Source: Engraulis encrasicolus (taxonomy: Eukaryota; Chordata; Actinopteri; Clupeiformes; Engraulidae). Taken from it: 64,000 nucleotides of DNA. The stretch spans positions 51,139,278-51,203,277 of the forward strand of contig NC_085857.1 in assembly GCF_034702125.1 (NCBI RefSeq). The letters are read 5' to 3'. Shown piece after piece: positions 26,101 to 38,281 of this stretch; the stretch's first letter is position 1; the number at the start of each line of letters is the position of its first letter. The notes under the pieces are model-generated. The model was not told the DNA's origin, ran no database searches, and was given only the letters and a program-made list of their open reading frames with translations. Both the position numbers and the translations under genes were made by a program.

Positions 26101-26416
26101 GGTGAGTGATGTTCCCTGATGTCCAGCCGTCCAGCCTGTAGTGCCCCGTCTGAGAGACGCTGCTGGCTTTAAAGGTGTGATAGAATCCCTTGCCACATGT
26201 GACGTCGTAGCCATCGGGTTGAGGGCTGTCTGGCTGTGAGCAGTTGGCCAGGAGTAGATCGCCGTCTTCATGAACCCTGTACATCACATCCACCTCATGT
26301 CCGTAGTGAGCAAAAAGTAAAATAGCATTTCCAGGTCGTCCAATCCAGGTGTAGCAGTGTGCACCAGCGATGGACACCAGCAGGAGAAATGTCCTCGTGT
26401 AGGCTGATCCCGCCAT
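23102..26416 (-). CDS. Gene D: unrecognised Ig-like type I membrane protein
   Basis: Two exons on the minus strand: 26416-25938 (ATG, signal peptide, domain 1) and 23834-23102 (Ig-like domain, TM, tail, stop). The donor CAG|GTAGGC at 25937 and acceptor CTACAG at 23835 join in phase 2 to read VYRNDDSSVV; about 403 residues. Residues 1-21 form a signal peptide ending AGAHC. Domain 1 (~22-155) has several Cys (ANCSQ, VTCGKG, IICAQ, ELCRP). Domain 2 (~200-300) has B-strand LPC, C-strand LYW and DSAVFTW, lacking the usual F-strand Cys. TM is YGPLLGCVLLGLVATVIW. The acidic tail has two ~26-residue repeats (EMQDIG...) with one tyrosine (VYDDV). One base is N at 23246. Several N-glycosylation sequons. 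Function unknown. It lies between the duplicated genes B and C on the opposite strand. Confidence 0.75.
23108..23270 (-). repeat. Tandem duplication in the gene D tail
   Basis: A ~78-bp unit (containing CCAATGTCCTGCATTTC and ACCAGGGGTCAGC on the plus strand) occurs twice in the coding sequence, giving LTPG...MEMQDIGGEDV and LTPG...IEMQDIGDQDV. Confidence 0.75.
24419..25707. mobile_element. 1.29-kb hAT-type element in gene D intron
   Basis: Ends CAGGGCTGTAGTGG / CCACTACAGCCCTG. Flanking 8-mers TTTGTCTC (24411-24418) and TTTGTCAC (25708-25715) are an 8-bp target duplication with one mismatch. Subterminal GTTTACnCACCTCT motifs are repeated at both ends. No intact transposase frame, so non-autonomous. 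Confidence 0.85.
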
Positions 26417-26540
26417 TCTGAGTTCTGATATTCTACGTTATCTTTTGGTAAATTAGGTTAGACTATAATGCGATGCGTTCCGTTTGTGTCGACAGAGGCC
26501 TCTGGCAGAGGAAATGTGCTGTCTGCCCATTTACGAGAGA

Positions 26541-26559
26541 AGGGGGGGGGGGGGGGGGG
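26541..26559. repeat. Poly-G run upstream of gene D
   Basis: About 18 consecutive G, ~125 bp upstream of the gene D start. On the coding (minus) strand it is poly-C. Confidence 0.9.
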
Positions 26560-26786
26560 CTGACGGTATTTGATCTATGTTTCGATAAGCCAGAAAAAAA
26601 CCCATAATGTTAAGTATTAGATCTGATCTGTTTCCACTGCTCTCATGTCTTGAGAGGTTTCCTGCTTTCGTGACACTTCACATCTCTGACACACAGTACA
26701 GCTGAGATGAACAGTGTGATGAAAAGTGATGGATCACACACATCGTCAGCTCTGTGTGTGACGCATACACACACACGCGCGCGCGC

Positions 26787-26995
26787 GCACACACAGCAGT
26801 AGCAGCAGCTCCTATCTTGATGTCAGATTATTGTGGTAAGAAGGCCTCTCTACCGCTTGCAAGTCTCCATGACACACGCTCCATAAGGGGGGGGGGGGAG
26901 GGAGTTGGGGGTGTCGTGGATTTCAAGAAATGGAAGTACATTTTTATTAAAGGAACGTTTCATAATACAGGGTGTACATTGTGATACAGCCTTCA
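26787..26995 (+). repeat. Dispersed duplication, copy 1
   Basis: CAGCAGTAGCAGCAGCTCC to GTGTACATTGTGATA; recurs at 27933-28122 with ~90% identity by eye, each preceded by a CA repeat and containing a G run. Between the copies (27000-27800) I see no gene. Confidence 0.8.
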
Positions 26996-27805
26996 TTTTA
27001 GTTTTTCAGTTTTTTTATCCAATAGAGAGCGCACAGTCCCACCCAAGCACCCCCCCCCCCACACACACACAGTTTACTTCTTTATTTGGATTGACAGATA
27101 TACAATTATCATGGCACAATCCAAATTTGGTTTAAAAGGAGTCCAATACAGCACTAGAATCTTCTGTTCATAATGTCCTAAGGATAAAGGTGGCACCTGC
27201 GTTTCCATATGAAGAGGCTCCCAATGATGCAAGATATTGAGCAAAATTTTGTGAATTGCTTGGCCCTTCTTTTTGTCAGTCCACAGATCTGAAGACCACG
27301 CAAACATAGTTTATGCACATGGCCCAGACTACCAAAAATGAGCACAATTACTTACTACACACAGTGCCTTAATATGGAATGAAAGAAAGATAATGCATAC
27401 ATCAAAATAATAGAAAACAAAAAGGAAAACGAGACAAATCATAGCACGTCTCGTTTCTGATTTGTATGTGCGAGTACATTATACATACATGACTGTATAT
27501 GATCACTGACTTTGTAATGCCTTTGTTTCCCAGATTGGGATTTTTTTCATAAATAAAAAACAGTGAATCACAAAAAAAGGGACTGACTCATACAAAATAG
27601 AGAAGTGCATGTTTGTGTGCGCCATTCCCTGTTACTTATGTGTTCCCTGTTTCTTTGTTTTCCCCAATTTAACATAGTTTTGTTCCGAATGCAATTTCTT
27701 TATTGAAAAAGTTATTATTGATTAAATTAACTTTGATTAAATGCTGTGGGAACTTGAGCGGAGCGTCAAGTGCAGAAGGCCTAAAGCTCTTATCTTGACC
27801 CCAGG

Positions 27806-28122
<317 letters not shown>

Positions 28123-30079
28123 GGAGGTGTATGACATTTTGCTAGTTATCTGAACTGTTGTGCAGAAGTGTAAGAATGTTTAGCCAAATGACCCAAAATG
28201 TATAGAAATGTCATCTCGGTTTCAAGAAAATAGCCAAACCAATGGAGAAAAACTGTAATCTGGCACTGCATGTGACATCCTGCAGGGGGAGCTACTGAGT
28301 GGAGGAAGGCCTTTTATCTTACAGCACGGCATCAGTTCCAGTAAGTGACAGTAAACAGAACTCTAGTGGCAACAATCTCATTCTGCAACAATTGGTCTGA
28401 GGTCTGATATCAAAGGGAAACTTAGTCTTATTTGTCCCCCGATATAATGTTGATGACATGCAGCTTCACATGAAATATTAAGTGTTGTGTAAAGTATTCT
28501 TAGAAATCACATTTTCAATACAATTAAGTTATTTCCGGAGATCTAGTGAAGGTGAGGTTTGTTGTAAAGGTGGCCGCCAACATAGGCCTTGAGTGCAGGG
28601 GGAAATCCTGGTTTATGTACAGAGTACGTAATACGCTCCTTAGAGGACATTATAAAACTTCAAGTTCTTCGAATGAAAAAGGTTCCTCAATCATGCCACT
28701 AACTAAAAATGACTAACAATGAAATTGTTAATTGGCAACATCTGTATGCATATTCAATACATACGTAGATGTAGACATTTCATGGTTTGTTTCCATTGTC
28801 TCACAGTCTCACAGAAAATGTGCATTGTGTGTTGAAATGGGTCACCAATGCGTACAACATTCAGTTTGCAACATATTGACCAAACCACACAGGATGCTAC
28901 TGCACATGAAGGTGAGGGGGTTGTAGTGACTGGGTTGTTAAGGTTAATTGTAAAGAAATATAATGTGAATTACTCTAAACAACAGACATTAATCTCTTTC
29001 TTTCTCATACAAACACTGTATTTAAGGAGTGTTATATCTGCTGTTTAAAGTGATTTCTATAAATGTAGGACCACCCTTCAGACCCTCACACAGACCACAC
29101 CCCTCTGCAGCTTCTTATGCTTGTAACTAGGGATGTGGTTAAACCTATTGCTCTTCAATTGTGCTCTGAGCAGGACTGACAGAGTTTGCAGCGGGGTATG
29201 TCTGCAAGATTTTAACTGCTCCATCTGTTGCAATAACAGTGCCTTGTCAGGTCAGTCTGGTACGATCATGTTGTATTCTATTTGTTTGTCGATCTGTTTT
29301 ATATCAGTCAGTTCTGTGTTTAAAATGAAAGTGTACATGCTGTAGATAAAATGTTTTTCATGTTTGTGATTAAATTTGTATCATACGTACAAGGCGTTGC
29401 CGTCTTTCTCGATTGTTTAGTAGGCCTATGTGTCATTTGGAATACTAAAATCAATTCCCATGCACTTCCTCATCACATTGGCAAACTCCTTCCATACCTG
29501 TTTACAATCAGCAATCACCACACCACAAGAACACACATGATACAAGTATGTGATTTATGAACAGATGATTTGATGAAGTGAGTTCATAAGAAATCCCTTT
29601 CATTGGTTGCTAGATATTTTACAGTAGGTTAGCACAACTTTTTGCAGCATCAGGGTAAATGTGTTGCCGCACATCTGACTCTAAAAACAATATTGCAGTA
29701 TTTAGCAACACATCATCTAGTAAGTGGAATACTGAACAAGGTATTCTCTAGGTCATGCTGAGTATAGTGTTTTACCAAATGCAGTTACCAAATGAATTAG
29801 TATTCAAATGGTTATGAGCACCAATTTAAATCATGGCTTCTGTGTAATTTGACAAAAAAGCCTATTTAGAAGTCAGTACATCATTTTGAGAGAAGATGCT
29901 AATTTTGCAGGGGAAGTGAGTGGTTTTGCCCATTGTGTGTCAGTATTTGTTTTTTTTGTGTATAGAACTCTGAGAATTTGAGAAGTGATTCAATATGAAA
30001 ATGTGTAATATGCTGACATGCTAATTAATGAATGGGAATCTTTCAACCCTTCATATTTCAGGACCCCCTGTTCACAATA

Positions 30080-30401
30080 ATGGAGAGCGTGACTGTTTTA
30101 ATCCTGCTCACAGTTCAAGGTATTTCAAGTTTAAGATCAGCATTATGTTTGATTTACATTTCAACTTTATTTAGATTAACTTAATTATTTTGAAATCAAT
30201 TGTTATATGTTTGATACTTGTTGGGGTCTCTTTGTGATTCATGAGAATGACCACTTTACACTTTTCTGTCTCTCTCTCTCATCATGTGACATGGGTAATT
30301 TAATTAACACTTTTTTGAGTGGGACCAAATGTTATCTGAAACAGAGTCAATGTCTTTCTCTGTCTGTCTGTGTGCCCCTCTGTCTGTCTGTTTGTCCGTC
30401 C

Positions 30402-30494
<93 letters not shown>

Positions 30495-31313
30495 GGTGTA
30501 TATGGTCAGGAATGGCACGTCACATACTCACATACCAGCCGACTAGCATCTGTGCCTCAGTCGGGTCTGCAGTGGAGCTGTCCTGCTCTTACACCGTCCC
30601 CGGCCCTCTGACATTCAAAGAAGCCTACTGGACGACACAAATACACTGGACAGACCAAAAGCATGACAACACTGCAGATTTGAGCCTTAATCCGAAGTAC
30701 AGTAATAGAGTACACATAGACTGTCGAACGAACAGTTGTAATTTGCACATAAATTCACTGAACGCATCAGATGGTGGTGAATATTTTTGCATGGTAGCAA
30801 CACACTCTGAAGACCACAGGTGGATTGGAACACCAGGAATTTACCTTGAGGTTCAAAGTAAGTGTGTGTGTGTGTGTGCGTGCGTGCATGTGCACGCGTG
30901 TGCATGCGTGCCTGCGTATAGATGCATGCTTGTGTGTGTGTGATGTAATGTAATGTGATGTGATCTTGTCTTGGTTTCAGGTGAGTGTGGACAGGCATGG
31001 ACGTTCACCTACCAACCCAGAAGGATCTGTGCTTCCGTAGGGTCTGAAGTAAACCTGTCCTGCTCTTTCACCTACCCTGATGGCCTCATGCTCAAACAAG
31101 CTCACTGGACAAAACGGACCCACCACTACAATACCACAGTACTCACAGATTACAGAGTCAGAGGATCCTGCCCACAAGGCACCAATGGATGTAATTTGCA
31201 TATAGACAAATTAGCTACTTCAGACAGTGGTCTGTACTACTGCAGTGTTGTAACACAAATACCACAAAGACAATGGATCTCAAGATTGGGAGTTTCTCTG
31301 GAAGTTATAGGTG

Positions 31314-31351
<38 letters not shown>

Positions 31352-31367
31352 GCGTGTGCGTGTGCGC

Positions 31368-31404
<37 letters not shown>

Positions 31405-33097
31405 ATGCATACAGTAGAGTTCATTGGTTTATAAATTATGTGTAAGTTATTGTGTTCATATCACAGTGAAGTAATGCAATCTCTCACACAGAAGCCAGAG
31501 AGATGCCATCCGTGTCTATCAGTCCCTCTGGTAATGCGCAGGAAGGATCGAATGTGACTCTCACCTGTACCAGCACATCATTTATACCAGTGAAATCCTA
31601 CAGCTGGTACACGATTGGCAGCCCAACAGACCTGCATCACGGACTACAGTGTACGTACACCATCTACGGTTTCACCTCTAAAGACAGTGGAGCATATTAC
31701 TGTCAGATAATTGACTCTACAGGTTGCCCTAAGAAGTCACCTCCAGTGAACTTGCAACTTGGATGTGAGTAGTGCTTCCATTTCTATATCTTCCCCAATC
31801 CCCCATATGTGTATTAATTCGGTAGGATATATTTGTCACATAAAGACCAACTCAGAATTCCCAAGAATCCTTTAGCCCTCTGACTTTTTTGCACTTTTGT
31901 TACTGGTGGGATTTATATGTTAATTCATTTACATTCTTGTTTCAGACAAACCAATGAACGCATCAGTTGTGCCTAGTGCTCCTCGTGCAATCCACAGAGG
32001 TGGAACAGTGACTTTAACCTGCAGCAGTGTTTCCAACCCACCTGTGCAGAACTACACCTGGTTTAAGGTGAACAAGTCCACTCCAGTAGGATCAGGACAG
32101 CAGTTCACCATCTCCAACATCAGCTTTGAGGATGCAGGACAGTACTACTGTGAGGCCAGGAATGACTACGGAGCAGACAACTCATCTGCTGTGTCCATCA
32201 GAGTTGAAGGTAGAATCATACCACTTCACAGCAGATATAACATTGGTTAGAGGGTTTGACTTAAGAGCAGAGTGTTGCAAACTCACATACCACTTTATAT
32301 TACTATTACCTCATCCATCAGTGTCTGAATTGCCATTGATATGCCGTCTAATGTGCAATTTCTATTCTGTGAAGATCTCACTCTTCGTGAATTCCCCTCT
32401 CACTTTCTCCATTTGTCATTCCTTTCTATAGGAGAGCAGATCTCTCTCATAACAGCTTCGTTGGCAGCCGTTTGTGGAATGGTTTGTCTACTGTGTGTGA
32501 TGCTCCTTGTTAGGTGAGAAGATGTAACTAACTAACTTGAAAGTCTTTATTTTTATTCCATAGCCTTTTATCTAGTTTTTGCAAGTTTTCTTGCAATACC
32601 ATTGCCATGCTATATTGCTTTTACAATAAAAACTGTGTTATTGGTTTTAACAGAAAAAGAAAACGCAAACAAGAAGCGGCACAACAAGTTAGGTGTTCAT
32701 TTCATGTATCTTTTCATTTAGCCCTAATTATTGGTTGCTTGTCTGTTGGTGAGATAATATGTATTTATTCTTCACTACTTTACTGTCAAAGGTAACAGCA
32801 GGAGGACAGGAGGACGATGATGTGCTGTACACCCGTGTCCACTTAAAGAAGGCCGGAGGTGCCCTGGGGTGAGTATGTGTATGTGTTTGTGATCACTAGA
32901 GGTGTGTGAGCGCAGGGGAGGATGCATGGATGCATGCGTGGTGGATGAAATAGCTGATTCCAGCCACTAAAACATACTCTTTCTCTTGTAGTTCCCCTGT
33001 CCATCCAGAGAGGGAGCTCTCACCAGTCTACAGCAGTGTGCAGCCAAAGGAGGATCCATCTGTGGTGTACAGCAGTGTGCAGAACAGAACTGTGTAG
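30080..33097 (+). CDS. Gene C: CD22-like ITIM receptor, paralogue of gene B, with broken V1
   Basis: Usable exons: 30080-30119 (signal), 30981-31310 (V2), 31492-31764 and 31946-32209 (C2), 32432-32513 (TM), 32654-32687 (basic), 32792-32868 (ITIM VLYTRV), 32992-33097 (tail with VVYSSV, TAG). Without V1 they total 1206 nt, or 401 residues. All splice sites and phases match gene B. V1 (30496-30857) has an 8-base insertion. V2 differs from gene B by in-frame indels around the C'-C'' region, where B has NSPHTTVGL and C has NTTV. A single terminal exon is present. The gene B poly(A) sequence is displaced ~5 kb downstream by insertions, so the normal 3' end of this gene is doubtful. Confidence 0.82.
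30283..30370 (+). repeat. Gene-A-derived patch in gene C intron 1
   Basis: 88 bases identical to gene A 2681-2768 and absent from gene B, where the same position is an uninterrupted CT tract. CT-type simple repeats lie on both sides of the patch. Confidence 0.9.
30403..30490. repeat. (CT)n microsatellite before V1 of gene C
   Basis: Pure CT run ending in TGTAG, the V1 acceptor. Confidence 0.95.
30496..30857 (+). pseudogene. Broken V1 exon of gene C
   Basis: TCACATAC is tandemly duplicated near 30528, adding 8 bases (362 nt instead of 354). The frame from the signal exon then ends at a TGA within GCCCTCTGACATT. Downstream of the insertion the V-domain code is otherwise intact (ICASVGS...LSC, AYW, SDGGEYFC), only shifted. 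Splice sites are normal. Confidence 0.85.
31311..31402. repeat. (GT)n tract abutting the V2 donor of gene C
   Basis: GT/GC-GT run starting within the donor region. Confidence 0.9.
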
Positions 33098-33402
33098 GAG
33101 AACAAGAGAAACAGGCCACTCATCGATATCAGTGTAAATACACTTAGGCCTATTTGGATATTTATTTATAAGTAGGCTTTTGTATGGCTGTGCTCCTATT
33201 TACATCAGTGTAGCTCCATTGCATCATTAGGTTATACACTTTACGGTTTATGTGCAAAACTGCACTATGGAATTTAAAAGCCAGGATGCCATATCTGTCA
33301 GTCTGACATATCTGTACATAGTGTGAGTTTATCATGAATTACATTTTTCTGTGGTGCCTATTTTACTTCAATTCCAGTAGGCCTACATTCAATTTTACAT
33401 TT

Positions 33403-36400
33403 GGGTCATTCCACGCCAAATCTCCGAATCATCCCGCACGACCATCTCAGATTTGGCAGAAAAAAATCAAGGAGGTTCACAAACGTCCCAATAGGAAAAG
33501 TGCAAAATTATAGCTCTCAACTCCTCATAGTTTTGTCATTAAAATGTTTTTGTCAGGTACCCCCCTGACTCGTTTGGAACAGACTTCTCAGAGAGCCCAC
33601 TTTCAGATTGCTGTATCCAAAAAACTGCTTTAAGTAGGTCTTTACAAATTTCAAGGGGTAACATTTGGAACATGTACTTGTGAAATGTGGATTTTCACAC
33701 ATCCTCTTGTCATTTACCACCGTTTTCTGGGGGCTTGAAGTTGCTTGAAAAATTCTCACCTTTGAATTTGTGGGCATCTTTGAAGGACTGTGGTAAGCAC
33801 AGTTTTAAAGACAGATGTTTGATATGGACAATGTATGTTCCCAACCATTCTGTGCATGTTGTGTTGAAAGACTGATCCTCTGCAATGACCAGTTTAGAAG
33901 ATATGAAGTCTTTAAAATGGAAAAACTGAAACTTGGTGCCATCTTTGCCATGTCATTCAAAAAAAATGTCACGACTCACCACCATATTATCAACAGTTTT
34001 GGAAAGATTAGATGTCTGTTCTTAACATATCCAAAAACTGTCATGGTATTCTGCCTCATTTGGTCACAATGATTTTTCAAAAACCCACTGTTGGGTGACT
34101 TCCATAGCTCCTATGAAAAATTGATATTAGTGGCATCTTCGCCATGTTATACAAAAGAAATGACAGAACTCACCACTATGACATTTACGGTTTTAGAAAG
34201 ACTCAATGTCTGTTTTTAACATATCCAAAAACTGGGGTGGTGCTCTGTCTCGTTTTTTAAGAATGGACTTGTAAAAATGGCTGTGTGACATCTGCAGCTT
34301 GCTGCTCTATTGAGGTGGGGCCCCTGCTCTGATCTTTGCAGGCTACATGGGGGCCCTATCTACCAGTATTTGCCATGAGGTCCTATGTGCAATTGTTCCG
34401 CCACTGTGAATGACTTGAGCAATTTGAGTCAGACATTTTTGATACAAGATATTTGACTTGAGCATTTTCGACACACTCAATATAATACGGCAAAAAAGTA
34501 AAAGTGGCTGTTGACAGAGTTTTTTTTTCAGCTTTTTCTGTAACTACATTCCAGTAAATCAAAGGTTATAGACGTGTGTAAACTTCATCTTTAGGCACTG
34601 AAAACCAAATACCGGAAAAAAGTGATGAAATATTGAATCACTGAAACATCCCCATGGATCTTGAATCAAGTACATCTTGACTATCACCACATCTCAATGT
34701 TTTTTTTACAATTCATAACAAACTTTAATAACTTGTTTACCAACTTTGATGTGGTTCTGAGGTCTGCTGTGGATTATTTTGGATTGTTTATGAGATACTA
34801 TCCTTTGTCATGTGATTACTCTTTCTACATTTGATTTGTGTATCACTCCATGTAAACATGTATGTTCATTTATGCATACTCATCAGGGTTAATGTAGAAC
34901 ATCAAACATGAATGCTTGCATTGCTCAGCTCTGTGACAGAGTAGGCCCTTGACGAGCATTCTGCCAGTGTAGCAGTGGTCTAGCACCATGCTCAGGGTAG
35001 CTCAGTCATGGTGATTAGAGGGGCAGGACAACTGTTTAGTCAGGTTACCTCCTTACGAACAGTCTCCTCCTTTTGTATCATCACTGTTTTTTCTCTTCTC
35101 TATGATAATAAAAGTGTCCCACCCCCCCAAAAAAAACCATGACAAAGGTGATCTGTTCATAGAACTTGGCCCCGCCCCAGTCCTAACCATGACCGAGGAA
35201 CCTAGCGCATTGTATTGGACCATGGCAAAGGTCTATGTGTTTATTCAGTTGATGTGCACCTCTCTTATCAGAGTAAAGACTCAGATGTGATGGGAGATTG
35301 GAAATGTATCAAAGTTAAATATCAAAATATCTTTACAGCTGAAAGAATTTTGTTAATAAAAATCATATGCTGAAACAAAAGTTTGGCAAACATCCTTTAT
35401 CAAGACAATGTGTTAACAATGCTACTCTACCAATCAGAATGATTCAATTTATGTATCACTACTGCAATTCAAGACTTACTTTCCGGTATAATAGCAAAAT
35501 GTTAAATCCTACAGTGTTGAGGTTTAAAGACATGGCCATAACCTTTAATTCACGAACATTTAGTTACCAAAAAATGTAGTTACCTAAAAGCTAAAAGAAA
35601 AAGAAAAATAATAATGGTATATAAATCACTCAACTGTTTCTTATTGTGTGCTTCAAAAATACTCAAGTCATATTTCTTTTATCAAAAATGCCCAAGTCAA
35701 ACTGCCTGTCATTCACAGTGTCAGCCCAAATAGATTGGCACCCAAACGTCTGCAAAGGTCATGATTATGGCCCCTACCACAAATTCAGGAGGGCCCTGGA
35801 CAAATGCCCTGCTTGTCCCCCTATAGCTCCGCCCCTGGTAATTCATGTGACTTAGGCATTTTCACAGGAGCTGCTGATGCAACAGCAAAGGGTTTTTCAG
35901 GAGTCATTACAAGACATTGATGCAGAACACCATCCCAGTTTTTGGATATGCTACAAACAGACATCCTATCTTTCCAAAACTGTTCAGTTCATTGTGGTGA
36001 TTGCTGTCATTGTTTTGGTATAGCATGGCAAAGTTGCCCCCCAATATCAGGATTTCATAGGAGCAGTGGAAGTCACACAACAGTGGGTTTTTAAAAAATC
36101 ATTGTGACCAAATGAGGCAGAATACCATCCCAGTTTTTGGATATGTTAAGAACAGACATCTAATCTTTCCAAAACTGTTGATAATATGGTGGTGAGTCGT
36201 GACATTTTTTTTTAATAACGTGGCAAAGATGGCACCAAGTTTCAGATTTTCCATTTTAAATACTTCATATCTTCTAAACTGTTAATCACAGAAGATCAGT
36301 CTTTCAACACAACATGCACAGAATGGTTGGGAACATACATTGTCCATGTCAAACCTCTGTCTTTAAAACTGCACTTATCACAGTCCTTCAAAGATGCTCA

Positions 36401-36770
36401 CAAATTCAAAGGTGAGAATTTTTCAAGCAACTTTAAGCCCCCAGAAAACGGTGGTAAATGACAAGAGGATGTTTGAAAAATCCACATTTCACAAGTACAT
36501 GTTCCAAATCTTACCCCTTGAAATTAATAAGGACCTACTTAAAGTAGTTTTTTAGATACAACACTCTGAAAGTGGGCTCTCTGAGAAATCTGTTCCAAAC
36601 GAGTCAGGGGGGTACCTGACAAAAACATTTTTAATGACAAAACTATGAGGAGTTGAGAGCTATAATTTTGCACTTTTCCTATTGGGACGTTTGTGAACCT
36701 CCTTGATTTTTTTCTGCCAAATCTAAGATGGTCGTGCGGGAAGATTCGGAGATTTGGCGTGGAATGACCC
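33403..36770. mobile_element. 3.4-kb long-terminal-inverted-repeat element in the gene C 3' region
   Basis: Starts GGGTCATTCCACGCC and ends GGCGTGGAATGACCC. The arms remain recognisably complementary for ~750-800 bp (33403-~34200 against ~35980-36770). A 4-bp ATTT flanks each side, and gene B shows the unoccupied site (TTATATTTCTTAC). The centre (34300-35850) holds GGGCCC-rich, hAT-like repeats similar to those in 21313-22860. No transposase seen. Confidence 0.85.
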
Positions 36771-36782
36771 ATTTCTTACATG

Positions 36783-38071
36783 TGTAACGGGGTAGACCTG
36801 TCTACGGTCAAGGTGAGCTTTGTCCCTTGCCAGCTCCCGTACTAGTCTGACGTCACAAACTCGGCTAGCTGCTGAGTGGCTCCGCAGTAAGTGGCGGCTA
36901 GCCCATTGTTTTATAAAAACAGCTGAAAGTGAGCAGTTAGCTGGAGCCCTCCCGGTGTTTGGGATTTCGTGCTGGCGAACGCTGCACTCTGACTGAACTA
37001 GCCAGAGATCCTGGGGTGGCCAGCCCCAGTTGTAAATCCATATCTGTCAATGTGGAGGTACGTGTTCATGTAACTATTTATGATGTGTGTTAGCTAAACA
37101 TTCTGAATAGTGTATTCACTACCATGTTAATCTCTAGGGGAGCCAGAGATTCTCCCTTGGTGTGCGACCTGTCGGTGCCAACCTGTAACTCACACTCTGT
37201 CCACCTGAGGTATGTGTACCTGTGTTATGTTAACACTATGTTCTATTTAATGATGGACTTGCATTCACTGATGTTTGTTTGCCTCACCCCTCAGAGTGTG
37301 CCGTCGAGGGTCGGCAACATTGCTTACTGCTGTTTTGTCCCTGCCCAATTAGTTTTGCTTTTCTGTTGTTTGTTTTTGTTTGTTTAATTTCCGCCCGGCC
37401 GCCTTCCCCCCTCTCCTGGTCTGACTAGTAGGCTATTGCTTCTGTAAGTAGGCCTACCTAGGCAATAGATTTACTCTGTTGAAGTTGTATTCTCTCACCG
37501 CTTTCAGTGCAGGCCCCGTGACTCCTTATGCACTTGTAGCTTTAGGGTGACGTGCACAGTTTGACGTGTAAAGACTTACTGATTGAATCACTTGCTTGCA
37601 GTGGAAAGACTTGCTGTTTAAATCACTTGATTGACGTGGAAAGACTTACTGATTGAATCACTTGCTTGCAGTGGGAAGACTTACTGATTGAATCACTTGC
37701 TTGCCGTGGTAGCCTATGCCTATGCGCATATGTGTAAATAGGAATATGGTAGACACGGGTTACCTGCACTGATCGTCTCATTGAGTTCTCCCATATAACC
37801 TCAGACCTCCCCCTCTGCACAATCCTGTCCCTTTTTGTTTCCGGCGGTCCAGGAGTTTTAATGTATGTTTATTTTCTTATTTTAAATATGTGTTAATAAA
37901 GAAAAGACTTTTTTTATTTTGGAACAAGAAGTACACGTCTCTGTCTACGTCTTCAATCAATACTCTGGGTGGCGAAATTCCCCCAGTGGCGTAGTCGTGC
38001 AATTACACATAAAAAGGGGTAATTGTTATTTTAAGGATATTACCAGTATAGTAAAAGTCCACTTTGCTACA
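36783..38071 (+). mobile_element. Solo LTR (1.29 kb)
   Basis: Begins TGTAACGGGG and ends TTGCTACA (TG...CA), with near-identical 4-bp flanks CATG / CATA. A TATA-like TTTATAAAAACAGC lies at ~36910 and AATAAAGAAAAG at ~37898. Four ~40-bp tandem units (GACTTACTGATTGAATCAC) lie at 37565-37710. No internal retroelement genes remain, so this is a recombined single LTR. Gene B shows the empty site ACATGTTTC. Confidence 0.8.
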
Positions 38072-38085
38072 CATATTTCTTTTTG

Positions 38086-38091
38086 AATAAA
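38086..38091 (+). terminator. Displaced ancestral poly(A) signal of gene C
   Basis: AATAAA in the sequence homologous to gene B 19668. It now lies about 5 kb after the gene C stop because of the two insertions at 33403-38071. Confidence 0.55.
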
Positions 38092-38281
38092 TTAATATAG
38101 CTGTTTTGCAACTGTTATTTGATTCTCAGAAGCAAGAATACCAATAAAGAATTACCAATAAAAACAAAATATAGAAACTATTGTGGTCTTACTCACACAT
38201 AACCCCAAAGCTCTACAACATTGACATGCTCTCCATGATATTGATCAAAGTGCCAGACCTATGGTGAACACATAGGGTAAG

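Noticed and set aside
37565..37710. Possible CRISPR-like array
   Set aside because: Four ~40-bp tandem units without unique spacers, inside a solo LTR of a fish genome.
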